Source of the DNA: Discostella pseudostelligera
Lineage: Eukaryota; Bacillariophyta; Thalassiosirophyceae; Thalassiosirales; Thalassiosiraceae
Assembly (NCBI GenBank): GCA_036940085.1
Contig: JALLBK010000707.1
Span: 1-23,872 of the forward strand
Direction: 5' to 3'
Length of the DNA: 23,872 nt
The notes under the pieces are model-generated. The model saw only the letters and a list, made by a program, of their open reading frames with translations, was not told where the DNA came from and ran no database searches. Shown here piece by piece: positions 1 through 8,984 of this stretch. Every line of letters begins with the position of its first letter. Position 1 is the first letter of the stretch. The position numbers were made by a program, and so were the translations under genes.

Positions 1-297
1 CAACCCTTCGTTGAGTTGAACACTCACCAACATTGTGCAACCATTGAATGCGCTGGTACATAAGTCTTCGACGTTGGAGGGGATTGTGATGCTCATGAGT
101 GCCGTGCAGCCTTCGAACGCCCGTTCGCCAATAGTAATCAGCTGATTACAAAATTGAACATTCACCAACTTTGAACAATTTTGGAATGCCCGAGCTTCGA
201 TCACTGCGACATTGTCACTGACTATGACATGCGTCACATCCCTCGGAATATCTTTAATAGGTTGCCCGGTGTAAACGATCGTCGAAGTGCTGGTCAT
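1..297 (-). CDS. BspA-type leucine-rich-repeat protein, N-terminal part (runs off window)
   Basis: The minus strand reads 99 codons from an ATG at 297-295 to the window edge with no stop. The translation begins MTSTSTIVYTGQPIKDIPRD and continues into repeats of the pattern hydrophobic-x-x-I-x-x-x-AF-x-x-C-x-x-L. Examples are ARAFQNCSKLVNVQF, ERAFEGCTALMSITIP and TSAFNGCTMLVSVQL. This is the BspA/LRR_5 repeat, found in large families in diatoms and other protists as well as in bacteria; its usual role is protein-protein or surface binding, but no specific partner can be named. The frame stays open upstream to about 465, with another Met at 336, so the true start is uncertain; 297 is chosen because the repeat-cap sequence begins right after it. 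The gene's 3' end is outside the window. Confidence 0.8.
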   Translation of the reverse strand, partial: MTSTSTIVYTGQPIKDIPRDVTHVIVSDNVAVIEARAFQNCSKLVNVQFCNQLITIGERAFEGCTALMSITIPSNVEDLCTSAFNGCTMLVSVQLNEGL

Positions 298-298
298 T

Positions 299-768
299 AT
301 GGATCCAATTGCTTTTGAGCAGTGGATGCTTAGCATAATAAATAATGAACTCAAACGACGGGTGATTGTCCAACTCTTTGATGAAATAATGTATTCAAAC
401 GACGGTTGGTTGTTGCCGCATCGAATGGTGTGTGCACTCTTGCCCAATATCACACAAGACTTTTACTCAAAATGAAGAAAATGAGGGTGGTCCCGTATGT
501 TGAGTGGGAGACAATCAGTGGAGTGGCGACGCCACTGCCATATGAACTCTACGAACCGACGACGCACATGACCATGACATATCTAGATGTCATGATGGGC
601 AAAAATGTCCAAGTACATTCTCTACCATCATACGACCCCATTCCTCCCAAACTACACCGCAGCGGTCCGCCGATGATGGCAGATATTGATTCATTGTCCA
701 TCGTCGACATGGCGGGTGTCGATATTGATACTCGATACACGTCGAAAATCGATACCATAACAACTTAG
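299..768 (+). pseudogene. Possible broken short reading frame, unknown
   Basis: Two overlapping plus-strand frames sit between the divergent LRR and ubiquitin-like genes. The first (299-475) starts MDPIAFEQWMLSIINNE and stops at 473-475. The second continues in another frame from Met at 472 (MKKMRVVPYVEWETISG) to a stop at 768. The overlap of stop and start and the protein-like composition of both halves would fit one old gene split by a frameshift, or chance. No domain was recognised. A 10-mer (tcaaacgacg) occurs twice in the first half, at about 352 and 402. If this is not coding, 298-800 is simply the 5' flank of the LRR gene. Confidence 0.25.
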
Positions 769-799
769 TAGGGCGGTGGGCGTAGGGCGTATCGGTTCA

Positions 800-901
800 C
801 CTTCCCGCCCGCCATATTCAAGCAACCATCCCCGCCAAAATTCTCGACCAAAATGGCGGGAACTGGTCATAAATGGCGGGATCTTGATTTTGGCGCGAAA
901 A
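800..901. promoter_or_regulatory. Cluster of E2F/DP-like sites upstream of the ubiquitin-like gene
   Basis: Within 100 bases there are TTCCCGCC at 802-809, CCCGCCAAAA at 831-840, GGCGGGAA at 855-862, GGCGGGAT at 875-882 and TTTTGGCGCGAAAA at 888-901. The last matches the E2F/DP consensus TTTSSCGC on both strands. The cluster lies 190-290 bases upstream of the ATG at 1089, where a proximal promoter would be, so S-phase-linked expression of that gene is a reasonable inference. Confidence 0.55.
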
Positions 902-1088
902 CCGACGCGCTTGTTCTCCACCACCTCTCTTTCGTCCTCTCTTCTCCGGCTTGCATGCCTTTTCCCTTTTGCAGCCTTTTGCTTGCCTGCCGGCTCGATC
1001 GAGGCCAGACAATCATTGAATTGCCCAGCCTCCCAATTCATCCATCCATTGCACGGGGGCGCCTTCCCGAGAGCATCCAGATTCGAGG

Positions 1089-1787
1089 ATGAGCGGCAAG
1101 ATATCAATGAATGATGAAGCTGGGTTTGTGGATATTACGCTGATTCGATCAGGGGATGGGAAGCGGAGCAAGGTACGACGACAGTGCACCAACCCCATCA
1201 ATTCATGTCTTCGAACTCATTTAGTGGTCATTCGGTGCTCTTAACTCCCACAACTTTGTTTCATCACTCTGACCCCTTCATCTTTTGCGACACCAACTAC
1301 CTCGTTTTGCTCCCCCCGAAATATGATCCAGATTTCAATCTCGCTCTCCTCCACATTGAACGCATTACGAGATGCCATTGCCACCGACGGTACTCTTGGT
1401 CCAATGAAACGGAATGAACAACGATTATTCTACCTAGGACGGGAACTTAAAACTGGTAACCGAACATTGTCGGCATTGGGTATTGGGAATCATAATGTAT
1501 TTGTATTGCATTTGCATTCGTTAGCACCGAAGATGGTAGATTTGCATTGTGATGAAATGACGAAGAAAACGAGCGCAGAATCAACAACCACGAGGGTAAA
1601 AAGCAATGGTAACAACGTAGAGAATGGTTCAGAGACTCCAGAGCCGGCGGCGGGGGCTAGTAGAATACGCCGGCAGCAGAAGAAAGAAAAAGAGAAGGTT
1701 GTGGAGCTATTAGAGAGTGACAGTGAAGACGACGACGCCGTTGAAGTAATTGAAGCAGCAGCACCCAAACGACGAAAAAGGGGGTAA
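1089..1787 (+). CDS. Ubiquitin-like-fold protein with acidic SIM-like tail and C-terminal NLS (2 exons)
   Basis: Exon 1 is 1089-1172 and exon 2 is 1332-1787, with a 159-nt GT..AG phase-0 intron; the product is 179 residues. Splicing joins VDITLIRSGDGKRSK to ISISLSSTLNALRDAI, restoring a beta-grasp order over residues 13-91: strand, strand, helix, then QRLFYLGRELKTGNRTLSAL and the final strand NVFVLHLHS. There is no Gly-Gly after the domain, so it is probably not conjugated to substrates. The tail is low complexity. It ends in VVELLESDSEDDD (151-163), a good SUMO-interacting motif with CK2-type serines, then VEVIE (165-169) and a basic signal PKRRKRG (173-179). A nuclear role linked to SUMO or ubiquitin signalling is inferred. 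The order (Ubl first, SIM last) is the reverse of the Rad60/NIP45 family, whose SUMO-like domains are C-terminal. The start codon lies within GAGGATGAG, with G at -3 and G at +4. Confidence 0.75.
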
Positions 1788-1989
1788 AGCAGAGGTTCAA
1801 GACGTAAAAGAAGACGACCGAGCATCCATTTAAGGGGCTGAAGTGTCAAGATATCAGATATCGGGGGACGTCTTAATAGCTGATTATTGAATTACACAAT
1901 CGATAGTCTTCACTATCTCGCGGCTCTCTAGAAAACACTGTCCATGCTCGACCACAACCAAAACCCTGTATTACACACTGCATATATCG
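1788..1989. other. Short convergent 3' spacer
   Basis: About 200 bases separate the stops of the plus-strand ubiquitin-like gene and the minus-strand low-complexity gene. A GATATC-rich patch lies near 1851-1862. I see no gene here. Confidence 0.5.
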
Positions 1990-3369
1990 TCAATCAACAT
2001 CCTCCTCTCCCTCTTCATCCAACGTCCCCAACAATACACTATTCTCACCATCTCCCATCAAACTTCCCCCGGCCAAACTTCCCCCGCAACCGCCCTTGGA
2101 TTGTCCACCACCCTTGGTCAAACTTCCAACACTCAAGCTTCCCACACTCATGGCATCACTTCCCCTCATCCCTCCACCAGCCCCCCTCTCCGTCGAATAC
2201 GACGAATGAGACACACTGGGCATACTCGCTAAATCACTAAACGCATGACAATCCTCCAACATATCGTCACTCAATCGTTCACATACTGGAGTTAATCCAC
2301 CCGACGTATTCGATTTGCCATCGACATTCCCAGGCATGGCCAATGGACCACATCGAATCTCATGCGGCAATGGTGGATCCAGGTCGATAAACCCAAGACG
2401 ATCGAGGAGTAAATCGGAATCAAAGGTGATACCAATGTGGCCATCGTGGGAAGAGTGGGAATGACCCGAGTAGGCGGTGCTCCTACTGGCATTATCGTGA
2501 TGGGAATGTTGTTGGGAATGTGTTTGATGTTGTCGACAGGCGGAGGAGGAGCCGATTGATCGTAATGATGAATTGGAATTGCTTCGTATGGCAGTAGTAG
2601 CACCTCCAACTCCACCAGCAGGTGCTCCTGCTCCTCGGCTTATCCTAGTAGAACTACGACTACGTCGAATACCAATGGATCCTGATCCTGGATGCGAATG
2701 CTGCTGACCGCTACTGATACCCCCCTCGATATTATTGCCTCCACCCCCCTCGGAGCAAACACGACGATGAGGTGGCGATGGCTGCCGTGAATTACTTCCC
2801 CCCACATTCACCGCAGCCGTCCCACTACCACTAGCACCAGTATGACTCCCCAACAATCGTGGATCACCCGACAGTCGCGACAATGCATGCAAATGCATCG
2901 GTGCCGCATTCATAATATCTTCTTCATAATATTCACCCTCCTGATAATCGTCGGCTATGGCCACATCGGAGAGATCGGATGCTTCGGATAGTTCATCATT
3001 GTTGAAGTAGTTATTGCTGTTGTTGTTGGCGACTTGGTCATTGTCGTCTTTGTTGTTGGCGTTGTTGGTAATTGTGGGCGAAGAGGAAGTTTCGATGGCA
3101 TCATCACCAGTGGGAGCATCTGCATCATCAGCATGAACGGCATTTGTTGTTGTTGATGTTGATGATGTCGACGACTGCGCCGCTGCCGAGGTGGAGACCT
3201 CAAGATTCTCTTCTGCGGCTTCGGTGGCGACTGCGACGGCAGCGCAGTCTGGTGGCGGCGGTGTCGTCTGTGTCTGCTGCGTAGAAGTCGTCGTAGTTGT
3301 AATAGTAGTAGCCGCCACCACTGGCTCAATTGTTGGCATTGTTGTTGATTCTTCTTCTATGATAGTCAT
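1990..3369 (-). CDS. Low-complexity Ser/Thr/Gly/His-rich protein, unknown
   Basis: An uninterrupted 459-residue frame. The N-terminal third is Thr-, Pro- and Ala-rich, followed by an Asn/Asp-rich stretch (NNANNKDDNDQ, then NNNSNNYFNNDE) and an acidic Tyr patch (QEGEYYEEDI). The middle is Gly/Ser/Arg-rich with SR-like runs (IRRSRSSTRISRG), then a His/Ser-rich run. The best-ordered part looks like the segment FDSDLLLDRLGFIDLDPPLP and the CERLSDDMLEDCHAFSDLA that follows. The C-terminus carries repeated GSL units (SVGSLSVGSL, GGSLAGGSL) and ends acidic. No family was recognised and no catalytic motif is visible. Coding status rests on a long frame with the biased but non-random composition usual in diatom nuclear proteins. 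The start MTIIEEEST is the first Met of the frame. Confidence 0.6.
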   Translation of the reverse strand: MTIIEEESTTMPTIEPVVAATTITTTTTSTQQTQTTPPPPDCAAVAVATEAAEENLEVSTSAAAQSSTSSTSTTTNAVHADDADAPTGDDAIETSSSPTITNNANNKDDNDQVANNNSNNYFNNDELSEASDLSDVAIADDYQEGEYYEEDIMNAAPMHLHALSRLSGDPRLLGSHTGASGSGTAAVNVGGSNSRQPSPPHRRVCSEGGGGNNIEGGISSGQQHSHPGSGSIGIRRSRSSTRISRGAGAPAGGVGGATTAIRSNSNSSLRSIGSSSACRQHQTHSQQHSHHDNASRSTAYSGHSHSSHDGHIGITFDSDLLLDRLGFIDLDPPLPHEIRCGPLAMPGNVDGKSNTSGGLTPVCERLSDDMLEDCHAFSDLASMPSVSHSSYSTERGAGGGMRGSDAMSVGSLSVGSLTKGGGQSKGGCGGSLAGGSLMGDGENSVLLGTLDEEGEEDVD

Positions 3370-4028
3370 CGTAGGAACGTTGTCATCGATAATATTATAT
3401 TAATTGCAAATCCAACAGTATTCCTATTGCATCCATCGATAGCATGCCATCGATCATTGTCAACCTTCCAGCCCGGAACGAAGAACGATGAACGACGACA
3501 TCGCGCAAGATGGCTGAATTGGCGATATTGGATACAGTAGGGATGTACAAAAGCTCGCCAAACAGCTTGACTTTCTTGTCTTGCGCGCATCTCGCATCGC
3601 GCCCGTCTTTCCTCGAAATTTTTGGCTTCTCGCTTTTTGGGGGGCGAGCAGCGGGGGATGAGAGGAAGAAAAGGGGGGCTTGAATCTCGCGACGCCAGAC
3701 ATACGCTACCATTCTTCCACGTGGCATTGCCAGCCGAGAGCCGAGGGCTTGCCTGTGCATTTTGCATGCATGCCGATGGTCGATAGATAGGATATCTCAG
3801 AATCGCTCGCATTCATTCCTCCTATTTCATTGAACGGTTTGGAGTGATAGCTCATAAAATGATGTGTGCGCGTCCTTGTCGTGTCGGTAGATGGTATCCA
3901 AAAGAGATGGAATGGTGCAACATAAGATCTACTTAGGTAGCAGATTGAACAGTACAAGTGGCATGATTTACCTATTTACAACTATTACACACATATGGAA
4001 CGCTTCTGCGCGCCATCATTGCATGGGA
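3370..4028. other. Intergenic: 5' flank of the 1990-3369 gene and 3' flank of the next gene
   Basis: Both neighbours are on the minus strand, so this 659-base stretch holds the promoter of the low-complexity gene (near 3370-3700) and the 3' end of the following gene. It is GC-skewed near 3570-3670, with TGCGCGCA and a homopolymer-rich patch. Minus-strand frames across it lack domain-like sequence. I see no convincing gene. Confidence 0.5.
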
Positions 4029-6617
4029 TCAGAGGTGAATGTAAATGGTACCATCGGCAGAAGTGGTAGTAGTAGCAGTCGGCGGCTGAGGTGGTGGTGG
4101 TTGTGGGTAGTAGACTGATTGCATTGGATAAATAGGAGGAGCTGGCGGGGGTATACCATACTGAGCAGGATAGGGATATTGATAGCATGGCATTGTTGCT
4201 GCAGCCGGTGGTGGATATCCATAATTGACCAAATACGGCATGAGCAATTGTGCATAGTCAAGTTTTGGCGGTTGGCTAGGAAGCGTAGAAGGAGCAGGAG
4301 CAGGCGGAGGATGCAATCGGCTGCTGGTGCTACCAGTGGATGCGCTGACGATGATGGAACGTTCTTCAGCAGCAGCAGTAGAAGCAGTAGTGGCACAGGC
4401 GGCGGTGGGAGGTAGTGAATTATCGTTCATGCCAATCTCTCCGAGGAATACTTCCTCTTCGACAACTGCTCCATCAGCTCCATTTCTTGCAGCAGTACCG
4501 ACAACAGCAGCACCGACAGTAGTAGCACCAATAGCAGCAGCAGTAGTGGGAGAAAGAGGATTACTCTTCATCCCAATCTCTTCGAGGAATATTTCCTCTT
4601 CGGCATCTCCAATTCCAGTATGCATTGTTGTATCATCAGTGCTTGTTACAGTTGTGACCTCGACGATGCCATCCACAACAGGTATATCGTTATCGAAACT
4701 GCCTGCATCCTTTGAAGAGAAAACACCAAGATCTCGTGAATTGTTTTTCGTCTGCTCTGCCACCACGGCGGCGGCCATTGCAACTCTTGCCACATCATGA
4801 AATTGCGACTTTCTCACTTTTCTGCTTTTGGTTTGCTGCTGCGGAATGCTGCTCCTCGTTTTGGTAATCTCAATGGTCTCGAGTTCACTGCCTACCATAA
4901 CCAGAACATCACCGTCAATATCAGTATCAATTTCATTGTTGGTATTCAATTGACGTGGAGTTATTTCCTCGATTCCACCACCGATTTCATTTGTTTTATT
5001 GAGTGAAATATCATCTCCGTCCGTGGATTTACTTCTGCTTTGTGAAACAGACTCTATTCCTGCTGCCGCCATTGCTGAGCGCGCCTGTTGCTTAAACGGC
5101 GATTCGCTTCTGCTCGGAGCAAATAACTGACCGCTGTTATTCTTCTGGGCAACCTCAATCGTAGGAATTTGGTCCTCATCACTCACTTCTGTTGAAGCTT
5201 GTTCAATTGTACACACATCGTTCTCGGCAACGATGTCCTTCACCGCATCATCAAGGTCGTTCACTTCATTCACAACTATATCAAGGTTGTCGGTAGTGAG
5301 GCTGTCTGCGCTCTGACCATCCATTTCGTCAATCATACGAGAATCTACATCATCGCTCTCGCTTCTTCCGAAACCATAATGTTTGCCGCAAGTTACACCA
5401 ACGCAACAGCCGGTAGGTGAAAAGGATTGTTGCGAAATGGGTACATCCGGTTCCACTTGCATCATGTTGTAAAGTGGTGGCTTGCTTCGAGTTGGCGAAA
5501 GTCTTCTACTGGCCATCTTGATGGCATTGATTTTGGAGTTTCTGAACTTGGCAGATCTATTATTCCCGATAGCTCTGCTAATGTTCTCTTTGTTCTCATT
5601 GACCTTCTCACTCTTTTGGACATTGTCTCTGAGCTCCACATTACCAATGTTCTTGTTAATCATCTCATTCTGGTCAAGCTTGTTTTTGGAATTGTCACTG
5701 AAAAGCCGTCGTAGGTTCCGACTTCGAATGGACTTTGTTGAAAAATTCTCTTTAGGTTCACGATGAGTGGAATGCCTCTCATGCAACACGTGTGTAGTGC
5801 CGTCGGTCTTTGCACCAGAGTTGCCATCTATTGGAGCGGCTGATGATGAGGAAGTTGAAGATAGCCATGAATCATCAATTTTCAAGGATTGCTCAGGAGA
5901 TTTGCCAACTTTTGGGGCGGCTGATGATGAGGACGACGACGATTGATTGGCAGATAACCAAGCTTTACGAATGTTCATGTGTGAGGTTTGGTCAAGAGCC
6001 CGAGTATCTTCGACAACAAAATTGTTCTCTTTATCTTCATCGTCACATTCAAATGGCAAATTCTTCACATCGAAAGGCTCATCTGAGGATGTAGTTGGCG
6101 CTTGTGGGATGAATGCTGAATCGTCATCTGCTAATGATAAATCACGTGTAGTCTTTACCCCCATCTCTCTGTTCGTCACATTTGCTGTATCTGTCGATGT
6201 CGACACTGATGGGGGCTTCGGCAATGAAGGAGAACTCTCAGATACTGCTCGTTTCAAACCATCATCACACGATCTGGCGCTCATAATTTTATCTTCATCC
6301 AGCGACAGAAATGCATCATGTCGAGATGTGCTTTTCATGCGCTTGAAACCGCGAATCGACTTGTCCTTCGCGGGCATCATTGTGACATCACCAGTGGAAT
6401 TCTCTCCCCCCTTATCGTTGATGTTTTCGGTAGATTTGACTGAGCTATCGGAATGTTGATTCATGCCATTGAATTTATCGATCAATGATTGGACACGTCC
6501 ACCTCTTGTCGAACGGGGTGTTGGACGAGGGGTGGACCGACGGGTGATGAACGACACCGATAGCTTGGTCGGCGTGCGGAGTTTGGGAGGCGTACGAAGG
6601 TTAGAAAAACTGACCAT
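4029..6617 (-). CDS. Large disordered protein with CDK sites, three KEN boxes and an RRLF cyclin motif
   Basis: A single 862-residue frame starting MVSFSNLRTPPKLRTPTKLS. The first 40 residues are very basic and packed with S/T-P sites (RTPPK, RTPTK, RSTPR, PTPR), the form preferred by cyclin-dependent kinases; RVQSLIDKFNGM follows. KEN boxes, the recognition motif of the anaphase-promoting complex, are at 196-198 (EDKENNF), 289-291 (PKENFS) and 343-345 (ENKENIS). RRLF at 303-306 matches the cyclin-docking RxL motif; RRLSPTRSK (371-379) is a further proline-directed basic site. The centre is acidic and probably disordered. A segment with EEEIFLEEIGM (about 673-683) recurs as EEEVFLGEIGM (about 720-730). 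The end is Pro/Tyr-rich (YPYPAQYGIPPPAPPIYP) and closes TIYIHL. No globular domain was recognised. A cell-cycle substrate degraded through APC/C is inferred from the motifs only. Confidence 0.75.
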   Translation of the reverse strand: MVSFSNLRTPPKLRTPTKLSVSFITRRSTPRPTPRSTRGGRVQSLIDKFNGMNQHSDSSVKSTENINDKGGENSTGDVTMMPAKDKSIRGFKRMKSTSRHDAFLSLDEDKIMSARSCDDGLKRAVSESSPSLPKPPSVSTSTDTANVTNREMGVKTTRDLSLADDDSAFIPQAPTTSSDEPFDVKNLPFECDDEDKENNFVVEDTRALDQTSHMNIRKAWLSANQSSSSSSSAAPKVGKSPEQSLKIDDSWLSSTSSSSAAPIDGNSGAKTDGTTHVLHERHSTHREPKENFSTKSIRSRNLRRLFSDNSKNKLDQNEMINKNIGNVELRDNVQKSEKVNENKENISRAIGNNRSAKFRNSKINAIKMASRRLSPTRSKPPLYNMMQVEPDVPISQQSFSPTGCCVGVTCGKHYGFGRSESDDVDSRMIDEMDGQSADSLTTDNLDIVVNEVNDLDDAVKDIVAENDVCTIEQASTEVSDEDQIPTIEVAQKNNSGQLFAPSRSESPFKQQARSAMAAAGIESVSQSRSKSTDGDDISLNKTNEIGGGIEEITPRQLNTNNEIDTDIDGDVLVMVGSELETIEITKTRSSIPQQQTKSRKVRKSQFHDVARVAMAAAVVAEQTKNNSRDLGVFSSKDAGSFDNDIPVVDGIVEVTTVTSTDDTTMHTGIGDAEEEIFLEEIGMKSNPLSPTTAAAIGATTVGAAVVGTAARNGADGAVVEEEVFLGEIGMNDNSLPPTAACATTASTAAAEERSIIVSASTGSTSSRLHPPPAPAPSTLPSQPPKLDYAQLLMPYLVNYGYPPPAAATMPCYQYPYPAQYGIPPPAPPIYPMQSVYYPQPPPPQPPTATTTTSADGTIYIHL

Positions 6618-6964
6618 GGCGAATAGATGTTGAATAGTATGGCTTGACTATGGTGGCTGATGGGTGCTTGTCGTTCCAAAGTGTGATACTGATACTGGTG
6701 GCAAATTTCCCATCGTCATGGTGTGTGGTGGTGGTAATGGTAAGGCGTCGCCGAATTTTACCTACCGACGGGAATTAATAGCAGTACGTACAAATACTAC
6801 TGCACTCTACGTAGGTCTACGTACATCTTACGTTCTACCCATCGATGCCGGATACCGACGACGAACCCAACAAAAGCCAGCAAGTCGACAGCCTGCATGC
6901 AGATGATTGCCATAGCATGCCGCCTCCTTATCATTCACCCTTTAGCACCTCTACTCGATATCAT
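6618..6964. promoter_or_regulatory. Promoter region of the KEN-box gene with a TACGTA cluster
   Basis: This 347-base stretch is the 5' flank of the minus-strand gene starting at 6617 and the 3' flank of the SGT1 gene. Three ACGT-core palindromes are crowded together: GTACGTAC at 6784-6791, CTACGTAG at 6807-6814 and CTACGTAC at 6817-6824, about 170-210 bases upstream of the ATG. ACGT cores are typical bZIP targets. No gene was seen here. Confidence 0.35.
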
Positions 6965-8839
6965 CTAATCATCCTTCTTCATGGGTAACTTCTTCCCCTC
7001 ATACGTCTTCCACTCCATCCCCTTGGGAGCCTGTCGCTCCTTCTCATAATCCGTCTTCCCAACCTCATCCCAATTGCAACTCAACACTGTCCCACCAGAC
7101 GTTTGCATAGATTTCACCATAGCGCGTCGTGTATCCTCATTGGCATTACGATAAATTTGTTGAAAGAGAGTGTTGAGTGCCTCTTCGCCCTCGGGTTTGT
7201 CGGCCTTAAGCTCTTCTTCGATGGATTTGTCAATTGCATTCCAATCGCGATTGGAGGCGTAGGGACGATGTTGGACCGAGGAAGAGGACGAGGCTGATGT
7301 CGTCGATGATGATTGGTTGATGCTGCCAGCAATGTTCGAAGAGTTGGAATTGTTGGCATTACCAGTGTTGGCAGTCGCGATACCATTTGCAGGAGCGGCA
7401 ACCCCATCGTCATGATCATCGTCATCTCCACCTTCACCGTTCGCCTTGGCCCTCTTCTTAATCCTACCCTTCTTCCTATCCCCATCCTTGCTCTCATCCA
7501 ACAATTTATGCCATTCAATTTTACCATCCTTCTTCTTTAATTTGATCAACACCTTCTCAGCCTTGATGATGGCCTTGCATTTATCAACAACTACCTCCTC
7601 GTAGAGATCCCCGTGAATCACTGTATATTCCGTCAGAATACCACCCATGCCTGCATCCTGCTTCTTGATTTTGACAGTAAGTTCATCGGGAGTGAAGACT
7701 ACTGTCAAATTCTCGGGTGTGATATTAGGTTCCAACACTTGAATTTTCATAAAGTTCTCATCTTGGTAGTATTGATACTTGGGCATACCCGACATGACAC
7801 CACGATCGACGGGTGTGGATTCATATTTGGATGCCGGGTGGTTGCTTGGAGCGGGTGGTGCTCGTTTCGATGACGATGAGGTGGTGTTGATTTTGCGTGT
7901 CGATGATGAGGAAGCCGCTGCTGGTGCTACTGCCTTGGTCTTGGCTTGATTGCCCGCCTTGGCTTTCTCCTTCCCAACATCCTCTTTATTCATTAACTTC
8001 TCCAAAAGTTTGGACTGATTGCTTACAGTGCCCTCCTTCTCCTCTGGCTTCTTGTTCTCCTCCTTCTCCGTCTTGTCGCTTCCCTTCTTCCCCTGCTTGT
8101 CTCCCTCCTCCATCACCTCATCGTTGGGACCAGCATCCTGTTCGTCCAACTTGCGCAATTCTCTCCGAAATCGTTCCACCAACATCTCCCTCTCCTTACT
8201 TCCCTCCTCCATCATACTAGCCAAAACCAATGCCTGCTCCCAATGCTCCCGCGCCACCTCGGTCATTTCACTTTTTACACCCCCTATATTCATGAGACGG
8301 ACAAAGGCGACACGTCCCGAATTTTTGGATCGGCCGCCAATACCCATGTTTTGGGAGGCGAGGCCTAGTGAGGCACGGGCAGTGCGATCGTGAGCTAGTG
8401 GAATTTCCGTGGGACGGAGTTGGAATCCAGCAGATGTAGTAGTCGTCGTCATAGTCGTCGAGGCCGTTGGTTTGGCAGCAGAAGCAGAGTCGTTGATGGC
8501 GTCGGAGGGGGGGAACAATGCCAATGCACCACTAGCATCATTGAATGCGTGAGAATATTTGGAGAGAGAGAGGTACGCCTCGGAACGGTGAGATAAAGAT
8601 CGGAAGCGTATGACCTTCAGTTCGGCGGCGGTGGGCTTGTTGTTGCACTCGTCGGCTGCGTCGGCGTCAGCCGCAGTAGCGGTAGTTGTGGTCGGCGTCG
8701 AGGGTGCGGCGGCGGCGGCGACGCAACGACGTTCATCCGCCATGCAAATCGCGGCAGTGTAATTCTCAATGGCGCCATCGTAGTTGCCATCAATGTAGAG
8801 GGAGTCTCCAAGGGCGAGGGAGGTGGGGGCGGTCGTCAT
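6965..8839 (-). CDS. SGT1: SGT1-type HSP90 co-chaperone (TPR, CS and SGS domains)
   Basis: A 624-residue frame with the three SGT1 modules in order. The TPR-like N-terminus (about 1-110) begins [19 protein letters not shown] and later has [22 protein letters not shown] domain lies at about 352-447 ([19 protein letters not shown], then [17 protein letters not shown] and WHKLL). An SGS domain lies at about 524-624 ([25 protein letters not shown], then [20 protein letters not shown] and the basic end). In plants and fungi SGT1 bridges HSP90 to SCF ubiquitin ligases, kinetochore assembly and NLR receptors; the SGS part contacts clients. The protein is much longer than the usual 350-400 residues because of low-complexity inserts: a Thr/Ala insert inside the TPR region (about 41-70), a Lys/Glu-rich linker (about 235-300), and an Asp/His then Asn/Ser linker before SGS (about 470-520). 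There is no visible intron. Confidence 0.92.
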   Translation of the reverse strand: MTTAPTSLALGDSLYIDGNYDGAIENYTAAICMADERRCVAAAAAPSTPTTTTATAADADAADECNNKPTAAELKVIRFRSLSHRSEAYLSLSKYSHAFNDASGALALFPPSDAINDSASAAKPTASTTMTTTTTSAGFQLRPTEIPLAHDRTARASLGLASQNMGIGGRSKNSGRVAFVRLMNIGGVKSEMTEVAREHWEQALVLASMMEEGSKEREMLVERFRRELRKLDEQDAGPNDEVMEEGDKQGKKGSDKTEKEENKKPEEKEGTVSNQSKLLEKLMNKEDVGKEKAKAGNQAKTKAVAPAAASSSSTRKINTTSSSSKRAPPAPSNHPASKYESTPVDRGVMSGMPKYQYYQDENFMKIQVLEPNITPENLTVVFTPDELTVKIKKQDAGMGGILTEYTVIHGDLYEEVVVDKCKAIIKAEKVLIKLKKKDGKIEWHKLLDESKDGDRKKGRIKKRAKANGEGGDDDDHDDGVAAPANGIATANTGNANNSNSSNIAGSINQSSSTTSASSSSSVQHRPYASNRDWNAIDKSIEEELKADKPEGEEALNTLFQQIYRNANEDTRRAMVKSMQTSGGTVLSCNWDEVGKTDYEKERQAPKGMEWKTYEGKKLPMKKDD

Positions 8840-8984
8840 TGTTGTCGATACTGGGGGATGAAATGGATGGCCAAGTTGTTGAATTCAAGCAATGATTTTG
8901 ATTTTGGTGGCAGCGCTTGCTTCTTTGTGTGGCCAGCATGCAAAAGAGAAGCGAAGGACAAAGATTTCCATTGCCGAAATCCGC

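Noticed and set aside
1944..2240. Plus-strand His/Pro-rich frame
   Set aside because: It mirrors the Gly/Ser-rich coding of the minus-strand gene at 1990-3369; composition is explained by antisense shadowing.
3366..3812. 148-codon minus-strand frame upstream of the low-complexity gene
   Set aside because: It lies in the promoter-side spacer, three frames are open in the same GC-rich stretch, and the translation has no domain-like pattern.
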